45,874 nt of DNA. Origin: Zygnema cylindricum. Lineage: Eukaryota; Streptophyta; Zygnematophyceae; Zygnematales; Zygnemataceae. Under the pieces are notes generated by a model. That model saw nothing but the letters and a program-made list of their open reading frames with translations. It ran no database searches and had not been told where the DNA came from. The position numbers and the translations under genes were made by a program. The stretch spans positions 1 through 45,874 of the forward strand of contig JBBHKE010000208.1 of NCBI GenBank assembly GCA_037447655.1. The letters run 5' to 3'. Each line of letters opens with the position of its first letter. Position 1 is the stretch's first letter. This document shows positions 21,246-30,846 of this stretch, piece by piece.

Positions 21246-22146
21246 TGCAATTCTGTTGTCTCCATTGACCTAGAGAATGAGCAGCCTATGTAAAGCCTTT
21301 AGGATAATGTTTGCCCTTTTCCTTTCCCGCTGCATAAGAGCCGCACAGGCACACAAATATTCTGACCACTCTCACCACTGTGAGGACAAAACTACCCTGA
21401 GTCAAACGCAAAAAGAATTTGTGAATTTGCTCCCTTGAGCAGTAAGTTATGGCTGGTCAAAGATGACCTTTATAGTTACAAGCTCTCTTAGAGAAAGGAA
21501 CCTAAATTTCACTAAGTCCTTGTCTGCCTACTTACGACTGCCTACTACTAAACCCTAGTCCAATAGAAACACTATATAGTACAAACAGGTACACTAGGCG
21601 ATGTACATATTGTACGACCATTGTACGACATGGCTTTGAAAGCGACGCTTGTCAAAACGAAGCCATGGTTCGTCCTCCCATCTTCTCCGAAATCCAATAG
21701 TATGGTGCGACGTGGGGTCGCCTGACGCTATCCCCAAAGGCCGCCAAAAGTTTATTGCGGGTGGCGGTTGCAATGGTGGCCGTCCGATCATTTGTATTTA
21801 TACGGCTTCGATTCGCTTCCATGCATGAATTTATTAATGAGTTTTTTTCGTTAGTCTGCTGCAAATTAGGTAGTTGCATCAATAGATAAATATGCATGAA
21901 ACTTTGCACGTATATCGTTTGTAGTGCCTTAATGGATAAGGCTTGGGTCTAAATAATAGTTTGTAGACCCTAGTTCAAATCCGGCTAGAGGCAGTATTTT
22001 GCTACAAATAGTAAAATACCTTCTATTTCATTTTGCCTCCTTCTAAATGACGTGGCAACCATGGTAAGCCTTTGGTTCTCTCTTTCTCTCTCTTTAAATT
22101 CTAACTAAAATATAGAAGCAAACTATTAAATTACCTCTTTTCAACA
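21246..22146 (-). repeat. 3-prime LTR of element B
   Basis: 901 bp, sense start TGTTGAAAAGAGG. The polypurine AAAGGGAG abuts it at 22147 and the pol reading frame runs on into the LTR. It contains GACGTGGGG near 21708, a GTAC-rich stretch near 21579-21630, a TATAAAGG TATA-type motif (minus strand, near 21467-21474) and the tRNA-Arg-like block. Confidence 0.88.
21925..22000 (+). promoter_or_regulatory. tRNA-Arg-like block in LTR B (3-prime copy), antisense
   Basis: A-box TGCCTTAATGGATAAGGC (21925-21942) closely resembles the D-arm of plant tRNA-Arg (AATGGATAAGGC). The B-box is AGTTCAAATCC (21972-21982) and T4 is at 21997-22000. GGGTCTA and TAGACCC could form an anticodon-like stem. Confidence 0.5.
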
Positions 22147-25100
22147 CTCCCTTTAATTCTTTGCCTTTTTTCAATTTTAATCCACAGTTTTCTCTCCAAT
22201 AAATCAACTTAGGGGAAGGCATTGGTTTTGTCATCATATGTTCAATCATTTCTTTATCACTTTTAAGAACCAGTTTAGTGATTTTATTTTCAACCTTCTC
22301 TCTGTCAAAGCTTTGTCTAATATCCATATGTTTAGCTTTGAAGTGATGTTTCGGATTAGTTGCAATAGAGATAGCAGCTTGATTATCACAAAAATCATTT
22401 TGAGTTCCTGTCTTCATGAACTCAAGTTCTTCAAGAAGAGATTTCACCCACATTAATTCTTTGGTGGCATCACAAGAAGCCATGTATTCAGCCTCCATAG
22501 TGGACTGAGCAACTACTTTTTGTTGCTTGCTACTCCAACAGCATGCACCAGATCCAATTTGCAACACATATCCAGTCGTACACCGCCTTAAATGTACAAC
22601 TCAAAAACTTGCATCACTCCAATTTGTGATGTCAGTGTGCTCCCATCCCAAATGCAACCACAATTCCTGTGTCCCCACCAGATACCTCATCACCCTTTTG
22701 GCAACCTCCCAGTCTCTCTTCCTCGGTTCATTTAGACTCTTGTTGAGGACTCCTACGGCTGCAGCTATATCCGGCCGGGTACAATTCATAAAATATATTA
22801 AACTGCCTACAATCTGCCGATAAGGGATATTCTCCATAAATCTTCTTTCTATCTCATCTATCTCATCATTAATGATCAATATTCCTCCCTCTTCACTCCC
22901 CTCACACACTTTCTTCAAATACATAGGAGTAGTACATCCGTTTGCTTTCTCCATTTGAAAATTTTCTAGCATATTACTAATTGCTTCTTTGTGAGTGAGT
23001 CTTATAATCTTATTCCCTCTATCTCTCTCCATTTGAACTCCCAAAATATACTTTGCTTCGCCGAGATCTTTCATGTCAAAGCGGCTTCTAAGATCCCGTT
23101 TTAGTTTTTTAATTTTATCTAAGGACTTGTTTAGGACCAACAAATCATCCACATAAATAGCAATAAATATCACTCCATCCTCATCCTCAAAAATTATATA
23201 TACAGAGTGATCTGAACTAATTCTGATATACCCCAAACCGGTCAGAAATTCTTCGAGCTTTATATTCCACTGTCGAGTGATTTTATCAGTTTGCAAACTT
23301 TGTTTTCTTCCCCACTTTCCACGAATCCTTCCGGTTGCCTCATGTAAATTTCTTCTTACAACTCTCTGTGCAAAAAGGTCGTTTTAATATCCATCTGGTG
23401 GATTTTCATATCCTCCGCTGCGGCTTTACTTAAAAGGATTCTAACAGAAGGAAATCTGACTACAGGTGCAAAGGTTTCTTCGTAGTCTATCCCTTCTTTC
23501 TGAGTATAACCTTTTGCAACTAGCCTAGCTTTGTACCTCGCAATGGTATTATCTGGGTTTAATTTAAGTTTAAAAACCCACTTACATCCAATCGATTTTC
23601 GGTCCGGTGGACAATCTACCAACTCCCATGTATCGGCTTCCATGATGGAGGCCATTTCTTCATTTATAGCTGTGATCCACTGGCTACTTTCTAAAGTGTT
23701 TATGGCCTCTAAGTATGTCTGAGGTTCATCTGGGTGAGACATCTTTGTGAGTTGGTTATTTACTTGTCTTTCTTGAAGTCGTTTACTACTTCTTCTTCCC
23801 CTTTCAAAATCGGACGCCGGTATGGAAGGCATCATTGGGTTTCGTTTAGGGAGATTTCCAGCTCCCCTATCTTCCAATTCCGGTGTCTCATCAAGTTCCT
23901 CATCGGTTTCCACTTCGTATTGTGGCGTTGCCTCGGATGTTGTCCTTTCCTCCTTCTCTTTTGGCAGATCTGCAGATTTTTCTTTTTTTCCCTCTTCCTT
24001 CTCTTTATTTTCAAAGTCAAAGTCAGAAAACTGATCCGATTCAAATCTGATTTTGACTTCTTTATTATATTTGAATGGAACAATGGACTTCTTTTCATTC
24101 ATCACCACTATGTGTTTTACCAAAATTATATCTCTCTTTTTCAAGTCATACACTCGGTATCCTTTTGTGCTCTCATCATATCCAACAAGATATCCTGGCT
24201 TCCCTCTCACCTCTAACTTCCATTTAGTCTTATCAGAATCCAAACTGTAGACTTGACTTCCAAACACTCTCAAACTAGACAAATCAGGCTTTCTTCCGGT
24301 CCACCTCTCATATGGAGTTTCCTCCTTGTTTGCCGAAGTTAGGACTCTATTTTTGATGAAATTAGCATAGTTCATAGACTCCGCCCAAAACTGCAACCCT
24401 ATCCTCTTATCAATTAACATACTTCTGGACATATCTCCTAAATTTTTATTCACTCTTTCTGCTACTCCATTTTGTTGCGGATTATAGGGAACAATTTTCT
24501 CATGATGAATTCCTTCTTCTTTAAGATATTCTTCAAATTCCCTTAAGGTGTATTCTTTCCCATTATCACTTCTTAGCTCTTTTATTGAGGTTTCGTGTAG
24601 TTTTTCACTCCATACTTTATACTCTTTGAAACATCTCAATACCTGTGACTTATTTCTGAGAAATTATACCTTTGTGTATCTAGACCAATCATTTGTGATA
24701 GTTAACATCCACCTCTTCCCCCCATGTGAAGCATATCTAGCAGGTCCCCAAACATCGGTGTGAACTAGATCCAATACTTTATCTCTCCTAAATGTGGTTG
24801 CCTTTGGAAATGGAAGCCTATGAAACTTCCCTTGGGCACATCCACTGCAATCATCAAAGGTCTCATCATCCTCAAAAGTAATACCCTCCACTTTTCCTAT
24901 TTTCTTCATTTTCTTTAATCTATCTAGATGCACATGCCCCAACCTTTTGTGCCAAAGCATCATCTCACTTGCACATGAGCAAAGAACACTTTTTATTGCA
25001 AAGAACAATTGTGAACATTCCTTGACTGCCCTTCTCAACTATGAAATAAACCTCATTATCAAAGCTTGTTGTGAAGATTCCTTTCCTAGTTCATGTTTCA

Positions 25101-26263
25101 AACTCCTTTTCATCTAGGACAGATATTGAGACCAAGTTCTTACTAAGCTGTGGAATGTAAAGAACGTATGAGAGTGTTACAATTGAGGCCTTTCCATCAA
25201 CTTGAAACTTCAAGTCAACAGTTCCAACAAGACTTGTGGTTTCTACTCTACCATCTCCGTACTCTATCTCAACTATTGGGATCTTTCTCAATTTAGTGAA
25301 CCACAACTTATCTTTGCACATATGCATTGAGGCCCTTGAGTCTATGATCCCCCCATCCTCAGGTGGATCCCTCTTACCTCCGAAAGCACACTTTTGTCTC
25401 CGTGGAATGTCAACATGTTTTTCACTGTTTTTCGGATTAAGAAGAAGCTCCTCAAACTCCTCTTCCTGTTCGGTTTCTTCGTTTTCTTGCTCGTCATGAA
25501 CTTGAGTTAGGAAGGCCTTTTTATTTCCTCCATTTCTTGAGGTCCCTTGCCCATCTTTCAGTCGAAGATCTGCAAGTTTGCCACAATCTGCCATATAGTG
25601 TCCCGGTTTCTTGCAGAAGTGACATAATCCTCCTCGAGAAGTTCCTCTCCCTTGTCTAAATGCTCCTAAATTATTGCAATAATTATTCATGCTTCCTCCC
25701 TTATTATAAGTTGCAATCTTATTTTCTTCCAACTGTTGCTGCTGCAATGATCCACTCTTATATTTGTTAACTAGTGATATCCAAATCTGAGATGAAGATT
25801 TGACATGCATAAGGGGAATGGCAATGCCCTTTGCTACACTTTTAAGAATTAACAGCTTAGCAACCTTGTCTTTGTAGTTCCACTTTTCATACTCTGATCT
25901 TTTGGTCTGAACCCTTGTCGCCGTTGCTGGTGGTGCTGCTGCCGGTATCGCCTTCGACAATGGTGTCACTTGAGTAGCAACTCCTCCCTTTTCTCCTTCC
26001 ATGACAATCTCCTCTCCTTCCTCGTCAACATCCTCAATGATGGTGGCAGATGTTCTACCTACTGTAGAGGCAAAGGTACCAAAAAAGCGCGTTCCTCCAA
26101 ACCCAGATGGAGGTGGGCATCGAACTTGTTTGGACACTATGCCCCATAGGCGTTTCTCAAATAGTTCTCCCTCCATCATCATTTCCCAATAAAAAAATTC
26201 TGATCCATCAAATATGGGCACCCTAGAGGGTGGGCCCATATTTTGCAATTTTGTGGTCTCCAT
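22094..26263 (-). pseudogene. Gag-pol of element B, interrupted
   Basis: Gag starts at ATG 26263 in the LTR, then NMGPPSRVPIFDGSEFFYW. The first frame (26263-25091) has zinc knuckle CHFCKKPGHYMADC but lacks the central gag block (LYMELE...LMKLP in A and F), an in-frame deletion. The protease site reads IIDSRAS, so the Gly after Asp-Ser is lost. GAG-pre-integrase WHKRLGHVHLD...CSGCAQGK and VHTDVWGP lie in 25038-24664. RSDNGKEYT, NPQQNGVAERVN and the RT entry lie in 24639-23356, YVDDLLVL in 23296-22601, and RNase H (CDNQAA, KHMDI) in 22567-22094. Frame breaks at about 25090, 24660, 23350 and 22600 prevent expression of a polyprotein. Confidence 0.9.
26229..26243 (-). other. Primer-binding site of element B (half-tRNA type, eroded)
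   Basis: AAATATGGGCCCACC follows the LTR end; the 12 bases TATGGGCCCACC match the initiator tRNA-Met anticodon arm. The three bases nearest the LTR, where the primer 3-prime end would pair, do not. Confidence 0.7.
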
Positions 26264-27141
26264 TGACCCAAAGAATGAGCAGCCTATGCAAAGCCTCTAG
26301 GATAATGTTTGCCCCTTTTACTTTCCCGCTGAATAAGCGCCGCCCAGGCACACAAATATTTTGACCAATCTCACCCTTGTGAGGACAAGACTCTCTTGAG
26401 TCAAACACAAAAAGAATCATTGAATTTGCTCCATAAGCAGTAAGTAATGGCTGGTCAAAGATGACCTTTATAGTTACAAGCTCTCTGAGAGAGAGGAATC
26501 TAAATTTCACTAAGTCCTTGTCTGCCTACTTACGACTGGCTACTACTAAACCCTAGTCCAATAAAAACACTATATAGTAAAAGAAGGTACACTAGGCGAT
26601 GTACTTATTGTATGACCATTGTACGACATGGCTTTCAAAGCGACGCTTGTCAAAACGGGAGCCATGGTTCCTCCTCCCATCTTCTCCGGTATCAAATAGT
26701 ATGGTGCCACGTGTCGTTGCGTGATGTTGTCCCCAAAGGCCGCCGAATGTTTATTGCGGGTGGCGGCTGCAATGTTGGCCGTCTGATAATTTGTATTTAT
26801 ACGGCTTCGATTCGCTTCCATGCCTAAATTTATTAATGCGTGTTTTCGTTAGTGTGCTGCAAATTAGGCAGTTGAATTAATAGATAAATATGCGTGAAAC
26901 GTTGTACGTATATCGTTTCGCTATTGCCTCTATGGATAAGGCTTTGGTCTAGATAATAGTCTGTAGACCCTGGTTCCAATCCGGCCAGAGGCAGTATTTT
27001 GCTACAAATAGTAAAATACCTTCTATTTTATTCCCTTCTAAATGACGCGGCAGCCATGGCGTGCCTTTAGTTCTCTCTTTCTCTCTCTTTGTATTCTAAC
27101 TAAAATATAGAAGTGAACTATTTAATTACCTCTTTTCAACA
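26244..27141 (-). repeat. 5-prime LTR of element B
   Basis: 898 bp. It carries GCCACGTGTCG near 26706, a GTAC-rich stretch near 26586-26630 and the best-preserved tRNA-Arg-like block. Its terminal ATGGAGACCACAAAATTGCA is the beginning of gag. Confidence 0.9.
26924..27000 (+). promoter_or_regulatory. tRNA-Arg-like block in LTR B (5-prime copy), antisense
   Basis: CTATGGATAAGGCTTTGGTCTA (26930-26951) resembles plant tRNA-Arg over D-arm and anticodon stem. GGTCTA/TAGACC can pair, the B-box is GGTTCCAATCC (26972-26982) and T4 follows at 26997-27000. TGCCTCT at 26925-26931 and AGAGGCA at 26987-26993 can pair over 7 bp. The anticodon loop is too long for a working tRNA. Confidence 0.55.
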
Positions 27142-27146
27142 AAATG

Positions 27147-27432
27147 CATTGGAAACGTTGACCTGAAGAACAAACCAATCCCGATGTACATCCAACAAAG
27201 CTCGAATCTTGTGGACCATAGCCTCACAACCTCCTCTCGTGGCCACTCCAAATTGATGAGGAGAGAAATAATCATGAAAATATGATTGGAGCTAGAGACA
27301 ATTTGCACAAACCACCAATCTCTATACAACCTCTCGCACTGCAATAGGGCGGAACCCTCTATTCTGTTTGGCGACTTGGCGGGAACCCGTGAGAAGATCA
27401 CAAATCCGAGGGGGGACATCTCCGCTAGCAAT
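27147..27432 (-). pseudogene. Non-LTR retrotransposon, minus-strand copy, segment 1: RT fingers/palm start
   Basis: Minus-strand translation gives LLASGDVPPRIC, then FRPIAV, then FGVATRGGCEAMVHKIRALL and VLQVNVSNAFN. This is the order of conserved RT motifs in this class of element, including the first catalytic Asp region (here Asn-Val in place of Asp-Val). Homology stops upstream at about 27432 in a poly-A/T tract. The preceding ~60-90 residues expected in the family are missing, and the N-terminal part lies in opposite orientation from 28537. Confidence 0.75.
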
Positions 27433-27493
27433 AAGAGAACATATTTGAAAAAAAAAAAAATAACAAAAAAAAACATATTTCTTGACATTTCTT
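27433..27493. other. Poly-A/T junction tract and hAT target site
   Basis: Two A runs (near 27449-27461 and 27467-27475) lie between the end of RT homology and the hAT-like element. CATTTCTT at 27486-27493 is the left 8-bp target duplication. Confidence 0.6.
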
Positions 27494-28279
27494 TAGTGTT
27501 GTGTATTGGTAAAAAACTTATCGCGATAACACAGATACCGATAGTTATCGGTTATCGAACGGTCAGAGGTCCCGATATATCGATCTGGGACCAACAAATT
27601 CCATATCGGCAATAACTTTTTAAAAATAAAGTATGCATACAATAGTACTAGATAACATACTGTATTATATAATTTTCATTATATAGCGTGGAATGCCACG
27701 TATAAGAATCTGTTCCGCGTATCTATTTAACTGAAAATCTTTACGGACAGCGCTGCACATAAACATAGACAAATATAAGTTAATACTTTATTGTTATAAA
27801 ACTAAACTATCAAAATGAAAAAGATAAAATACATTGTAAAATTTTTGAATCAAACTTTTTCCAAAAAAAGACGAACAGAATGAAAGAAGCAGACGAACAC
27901 AATTGTCAGACTGCCGCCATTTCCCGACGCCATATTTTGAAAATTTTGGCAGCAGGAATTTTAAAAACCCCCTTAAATTAGGAATAATGATGGAAAATTC
28001 GCGATTTTTTACCGGAATCGGGAGTAAAGGGATCCCCTGCGCGTCCGGGGAATACGACGTACAGTTGCGTGCATATGCTGTAAATTTATCTGTACGGTCC
28101 GTACAGTTATCGCCAATAGTTATCGTTATCGGCATTATCGCCGATAGGTACCTGATATTATCGGCTACTTATCGGCGATAAGACCGATGTCGATATATCG
28201 TACCAATATATCGATTATCAGGAACCCGAAAAAGGTCCATATCGGTTATCGATAAATCTTTAACCAATACACAACACTA
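27494..28279. mobile_element. hAT-like non-autonomous element with 8-bp target duplication
   Basis: Terminal inverted repeats TAGTGTTGTGTATTGGT and its reverse complement (ending ACACAACACTA at 28279) are flanked on both sides by CATTTCTT (27486-27493 and 28280-28287). An 8-bp duplication and a YARNG terminus are typical of hAT. The interior is full of CGATA/TATCG palindromic words that can fold back on each other. No transposase frame is seen, so it needs an enzyme in trans. Confidence 0.85.
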
Positions 28280-28287
28280 CATTTCTT

Positions 28288-28420
28288 TTACCCTACTCTC
28301 CCCCCCCCCCCCCCCCCTTCCCCTTATACCCTTTACACACCCAAAAACCGATACTTGTTCCCTCTTCCTCCCCCTCTTCCTTCCTCCCCTCCCTCTCCCC
28401 CCCCCCTTCTCCTTTAATTC
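28288..28420. repeat. C/T-rich low-complexity tract
   Basis: A C run at about 28302-28318 and further CCCTCC-type pyrimidine sequence. No coding sequence is expected here. Confidence 0.8.
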
Positions 28421-28536
28421 ATCAAACTTTATGTTATTTTCTAGCCCGCAACCAATTTTACCATCCATCACACATATTTTCTTTTCCTTTAACACTTTTA
28501 CTCTTCCTCTCACACGCTCACTTCCCATGGTTTCTT

Positions 28537-28850
28537 TGATTTATTGACCATGTCCGGAAGCACTTCTTTTCCCCCTTCTCTCGCCCCCACCTCCACCCAA
28601 ACCTCGTAAACAACTCTCGAGGCGTTTGAAATGTCCTGGGTGTCACATCCTTTTTGCCGTTGGTGCCGGTATTTCCCGTCATACACAAAGTTGTCGATAT
28701 TGTATAGCCCTTGGTGGCCCTTCGTCTATCACCTCTCCTCAATCGTTATCGACCACACTAGCGTCCGGCTCCACTGATGATGACTGAAATTTTGTCCGTG
28801 AGTTAGATGTTTTGGGGGCTTATGATTTGGGAATCCCATGCCCGGGATTT
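28537..28850 (+). pseudogene. Non-LTR retrotransposon N-terminal part (zinc finger), inverted relative to its RT half
   Basis: A plausible start MSGSTSFPPS at about 28550 is followed, after one frameshift, by a zinc-finger-like CPGCHILFAVGAGISRH plus TQSCRYC (28632-28707; C-x2-C-x12-H-x4-C). Such fingers are common at the N-terminus of this kind of retrotransposon protein. The frame continues to DVLGAYDLGIPCPGF, where copia element D inserted (target GATTT), and resumes at 40035. Confidence 0.6.
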
Positions 28851-29584
28851 TGTTGTTCTACAACCACCGGTGCAAGTGGAGGAGCAACAGCAGTAGTAGA
28901 AGTAGACATGATACACTCTCAGAACCTATCAAGAATCCTACCAAACAGCTGTTCTTAAGTGCTCACCAATTCTTATATAAACATCCAAACCTCACAACAA
29001 TCTATCAAAATATAGAGTAGCATAAACACTGATAACTCCCAAAGTTTTAGCATAATTGACCCGACAACACTCAAGATATAATACTCAGAAGTTTCCCAAA
29101 AACTCTCTGCAGTTTTACTACTTGGAAGTCTTGGATACATAATATGTTATGAGTCCTAAGTCTTATACTTGTGTTGAACTGGCAACACCAGTGTACTTGA
29201 GAGGCACGTCAAACCACCAAGCTATCACTAATTTGTCAAGCTACCACTGAGCTATCACTAAGCTACCACTGAGCTATCACTAAACTACCACTTAGTTTCC
29301 CACTAAGTTACCACTGAGTTACCCACTAAGTTGACTAGAATTGTATCTATCACAGTTGCTCTATCTTGTACAATATCACATTAAGAATATCAGATGTTGC
29401 GTTGTCCGTACAGACCATATCAAATATAATCGTGGTTGTGTTGTCCTGTCTGTGTTGCACCTTTGCTGCTGCGCTGCTCTGTCTGTATAGCAGCTGCGCT
29501 GTTCTATCTGTATAGCAGCTGCGCTGCTCTGTCTGTATAGCAGCTGTGCTGCTCAGAGACTGAAAGCTTTCCAAAAAGACAACA
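28851..29584 (-). repeat. 3-prime LTR of element D
   Basis: 734 bp. It includes an array of 11-bp GCTAYCACTRA-like units (about 29218-29335) and 25-bp repeats GCGCTGCTCTGTCTGTATAG plus CAGCT (29471-29545 and a partial unit). Its last four bases overlap the AACAC target duplication of element C. Confidence 0.9.
29471..29554. repeat. 25-bp tandem repeats in LTR D (3-prime copy)
   Basis: Three full units start at 29471, 29496 and 29521, plus a partial unit. Each ends TATAGCAGCT, and the junction AGCAGCTGC is palindromic. The 5-prime LTR copy holds the matching array at 39921-39995. Confidence 0.85.
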
Positions 29585-30317
29585 CTGAAACTCTGAGACC
29601 TCCATTGGCCCTCAGAGTATGCAGATCCAAAAGAAGCTAATCTAGATAGTGCCGACTCCAAGTTGATATAAACCCAAATGACTGACCCCTTGACAGTCAA
29701 AACCCCAATATAGATTCACCCCTGTGAATTATCACTTTCTGTGTGCTCAGTTCCACCACAGAATGCAAAGAAAGAATATGAGATTTGGACACATTCACCC
29801 ACTTTGACTTTCCCTTAGAAATGCAGCCACCCTGGTAGACAAAAACTCTGACCGACAACACCCCTATGTAGCCTAGACTCCCCTGAGTCCGCAGCAAAAA
29901 AAATCACTGAAAATGGTCAAGTAAATTGATAGTTATGGCTGGCCAAAGTTTGCCATTTATACAGGGTGCTCTCTGGGAGAGGCAGCTGCCTACCCAAAAT
30001 TTTCTAAGTCCTATACCCTCTCTAAAACTCTATCTCCTAAAGTACGACACCAATCAAATTACTGTGTCGTACAAAAAAGTACAGGTGCCGGTGTACTTTA
30101 TGTACGGCCATTGTACGACATGGCCAAAATGTCGACACGTGTCAAATCAGGATTAGTTCCTGTAATCTCCGGAATTCCCGTAGTCCAATGTTATCACGCC
30201 ACGTGTCATCTGACGTGGCAAAGACCGTTAAACGCCAAAAATGCCTTTTCCGTGATCGCGGCGCCTATCGTGGCCGTCTGATCAAAACCGGCTATAATCC
30301 TAGCTGTTGAAATTCGA

Positions 30318-30420
30318 CGCGCGGTATTTGTTTCGCCATCGAAACAAATGCGCGGTATTTGTTTCGCTATCGAAACAAATGCGCGGTATTTGTTTCGATA
30401 TCCAAACAAATGCGCGGTAT
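30318..30420. repeat. Three tandem hairpins with GCGCGGTATTTGTTTCG units in LTR C
   Basis: Each unit reads GCGCGGTATTTGTTTCG, a 4-bp loop, then CGAAACAAAT. The same array is at 33450-33552 in the 5-prime LTR. LTR E has a single equivalent hairpin (TTTGTTTCG-AAAG-CGAAACAAA near 34078-34100). Confidence 0.85.
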
Positions 30421-30561
30421 CCGTTCTGTCCCCATACCGTACTTCGTACTAATTTAAACTGTATCTATGTACTAAGTATCTATTAGCCGTTAAACGGATT
30501 AATCTACATATAACGATTTATATATCTATCAAACCCACTATATCGTAATATCTGTTCTAGA

Positions 30562-30644
30562 CATAACGGCTAGAGCTAACGGCTAATGCGGATTGACGGA
30601 CGGTAGGTACCCTGATCAATTCCTGGGTCCGTCAAGTAACTTTT
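30562..30644 (+). promoter_or_regulatory. tRNA-like block in LTR C (3-prime copy), antisense
   Basis: A-box-like GCTAACGGCTAATGCGG (30575-30591), B-box-like TGATCAATTCC (30613-30623) and T4 (30641-30644). Confidence 0.45.
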
Positions 30645-30846
30645 GGTAAGTCTACCTAATTTACCCCCTGTCTTCTCTAGAGAGCCTAGGCAGCCATGGC
30701 TCTAGCTCCCTATCCAGCCTTCAGTGACTACAACAAGTGTGGGGGCTTGGAAAGGGGAGTTAGAGGCAGACCGCCTCAGCTCTTTTTCTTATCCTAATAC
30801 AGACCTAGAAAATACTCAAATATCAACACTCCCCTTATTTTCTAGT

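Larger units (their letters stand above)
21246..27141 (-). mobile_element. Ty1/copia element B, full-length, inactive
   Basis: LTRs at 21246-22146 and 26244-27141 flank a minus-strand gag-pol. The flanking 5-mers AAAGG (21241-21245) and AAATG (27142-27146) match at four of five bases and are read as a decayed TSD. B interrupts the RT gene of the non-LTR element 147 bp upstream of the site hit by A. The LTRs differ at many positions. Confidence 0.9.
29586..30828 (-). repeat. 3-prime LTR of element C
   Basis: 1243 bp. From sense 5-prime to 3-prime it carries: the antisense tRNA-like block; three tandem ATTTGTTTCG/CGAAACAAAT hairpins (30318-30420); GACGTGGC and GCCACGTGTC (30212-30219, 30198-30207); CGACACGTGTC (near 30131); the GTAC palindrome (30069-30105); a CCAAT-type box; and TATA box GTATAAAT (29955-29962). 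AAGGGGAG abuts it at 30829 as polypurine tract. Confidence 0.92.

Noticed and set aside
26924-27000. A functional tRNA-Arg gene in LTR B
   Set aside because: D-arm and B-box look right, but the anticodon loop is about 14 bases and the T-stem has mismatches, so it is called tRNA-like only.
29218-29335. CRISPR-like array of short repeats in LTR D
   Set aside because: Units are contiguous 11-bp degenerate repeats without spacers, in a eukaryotic LTR.
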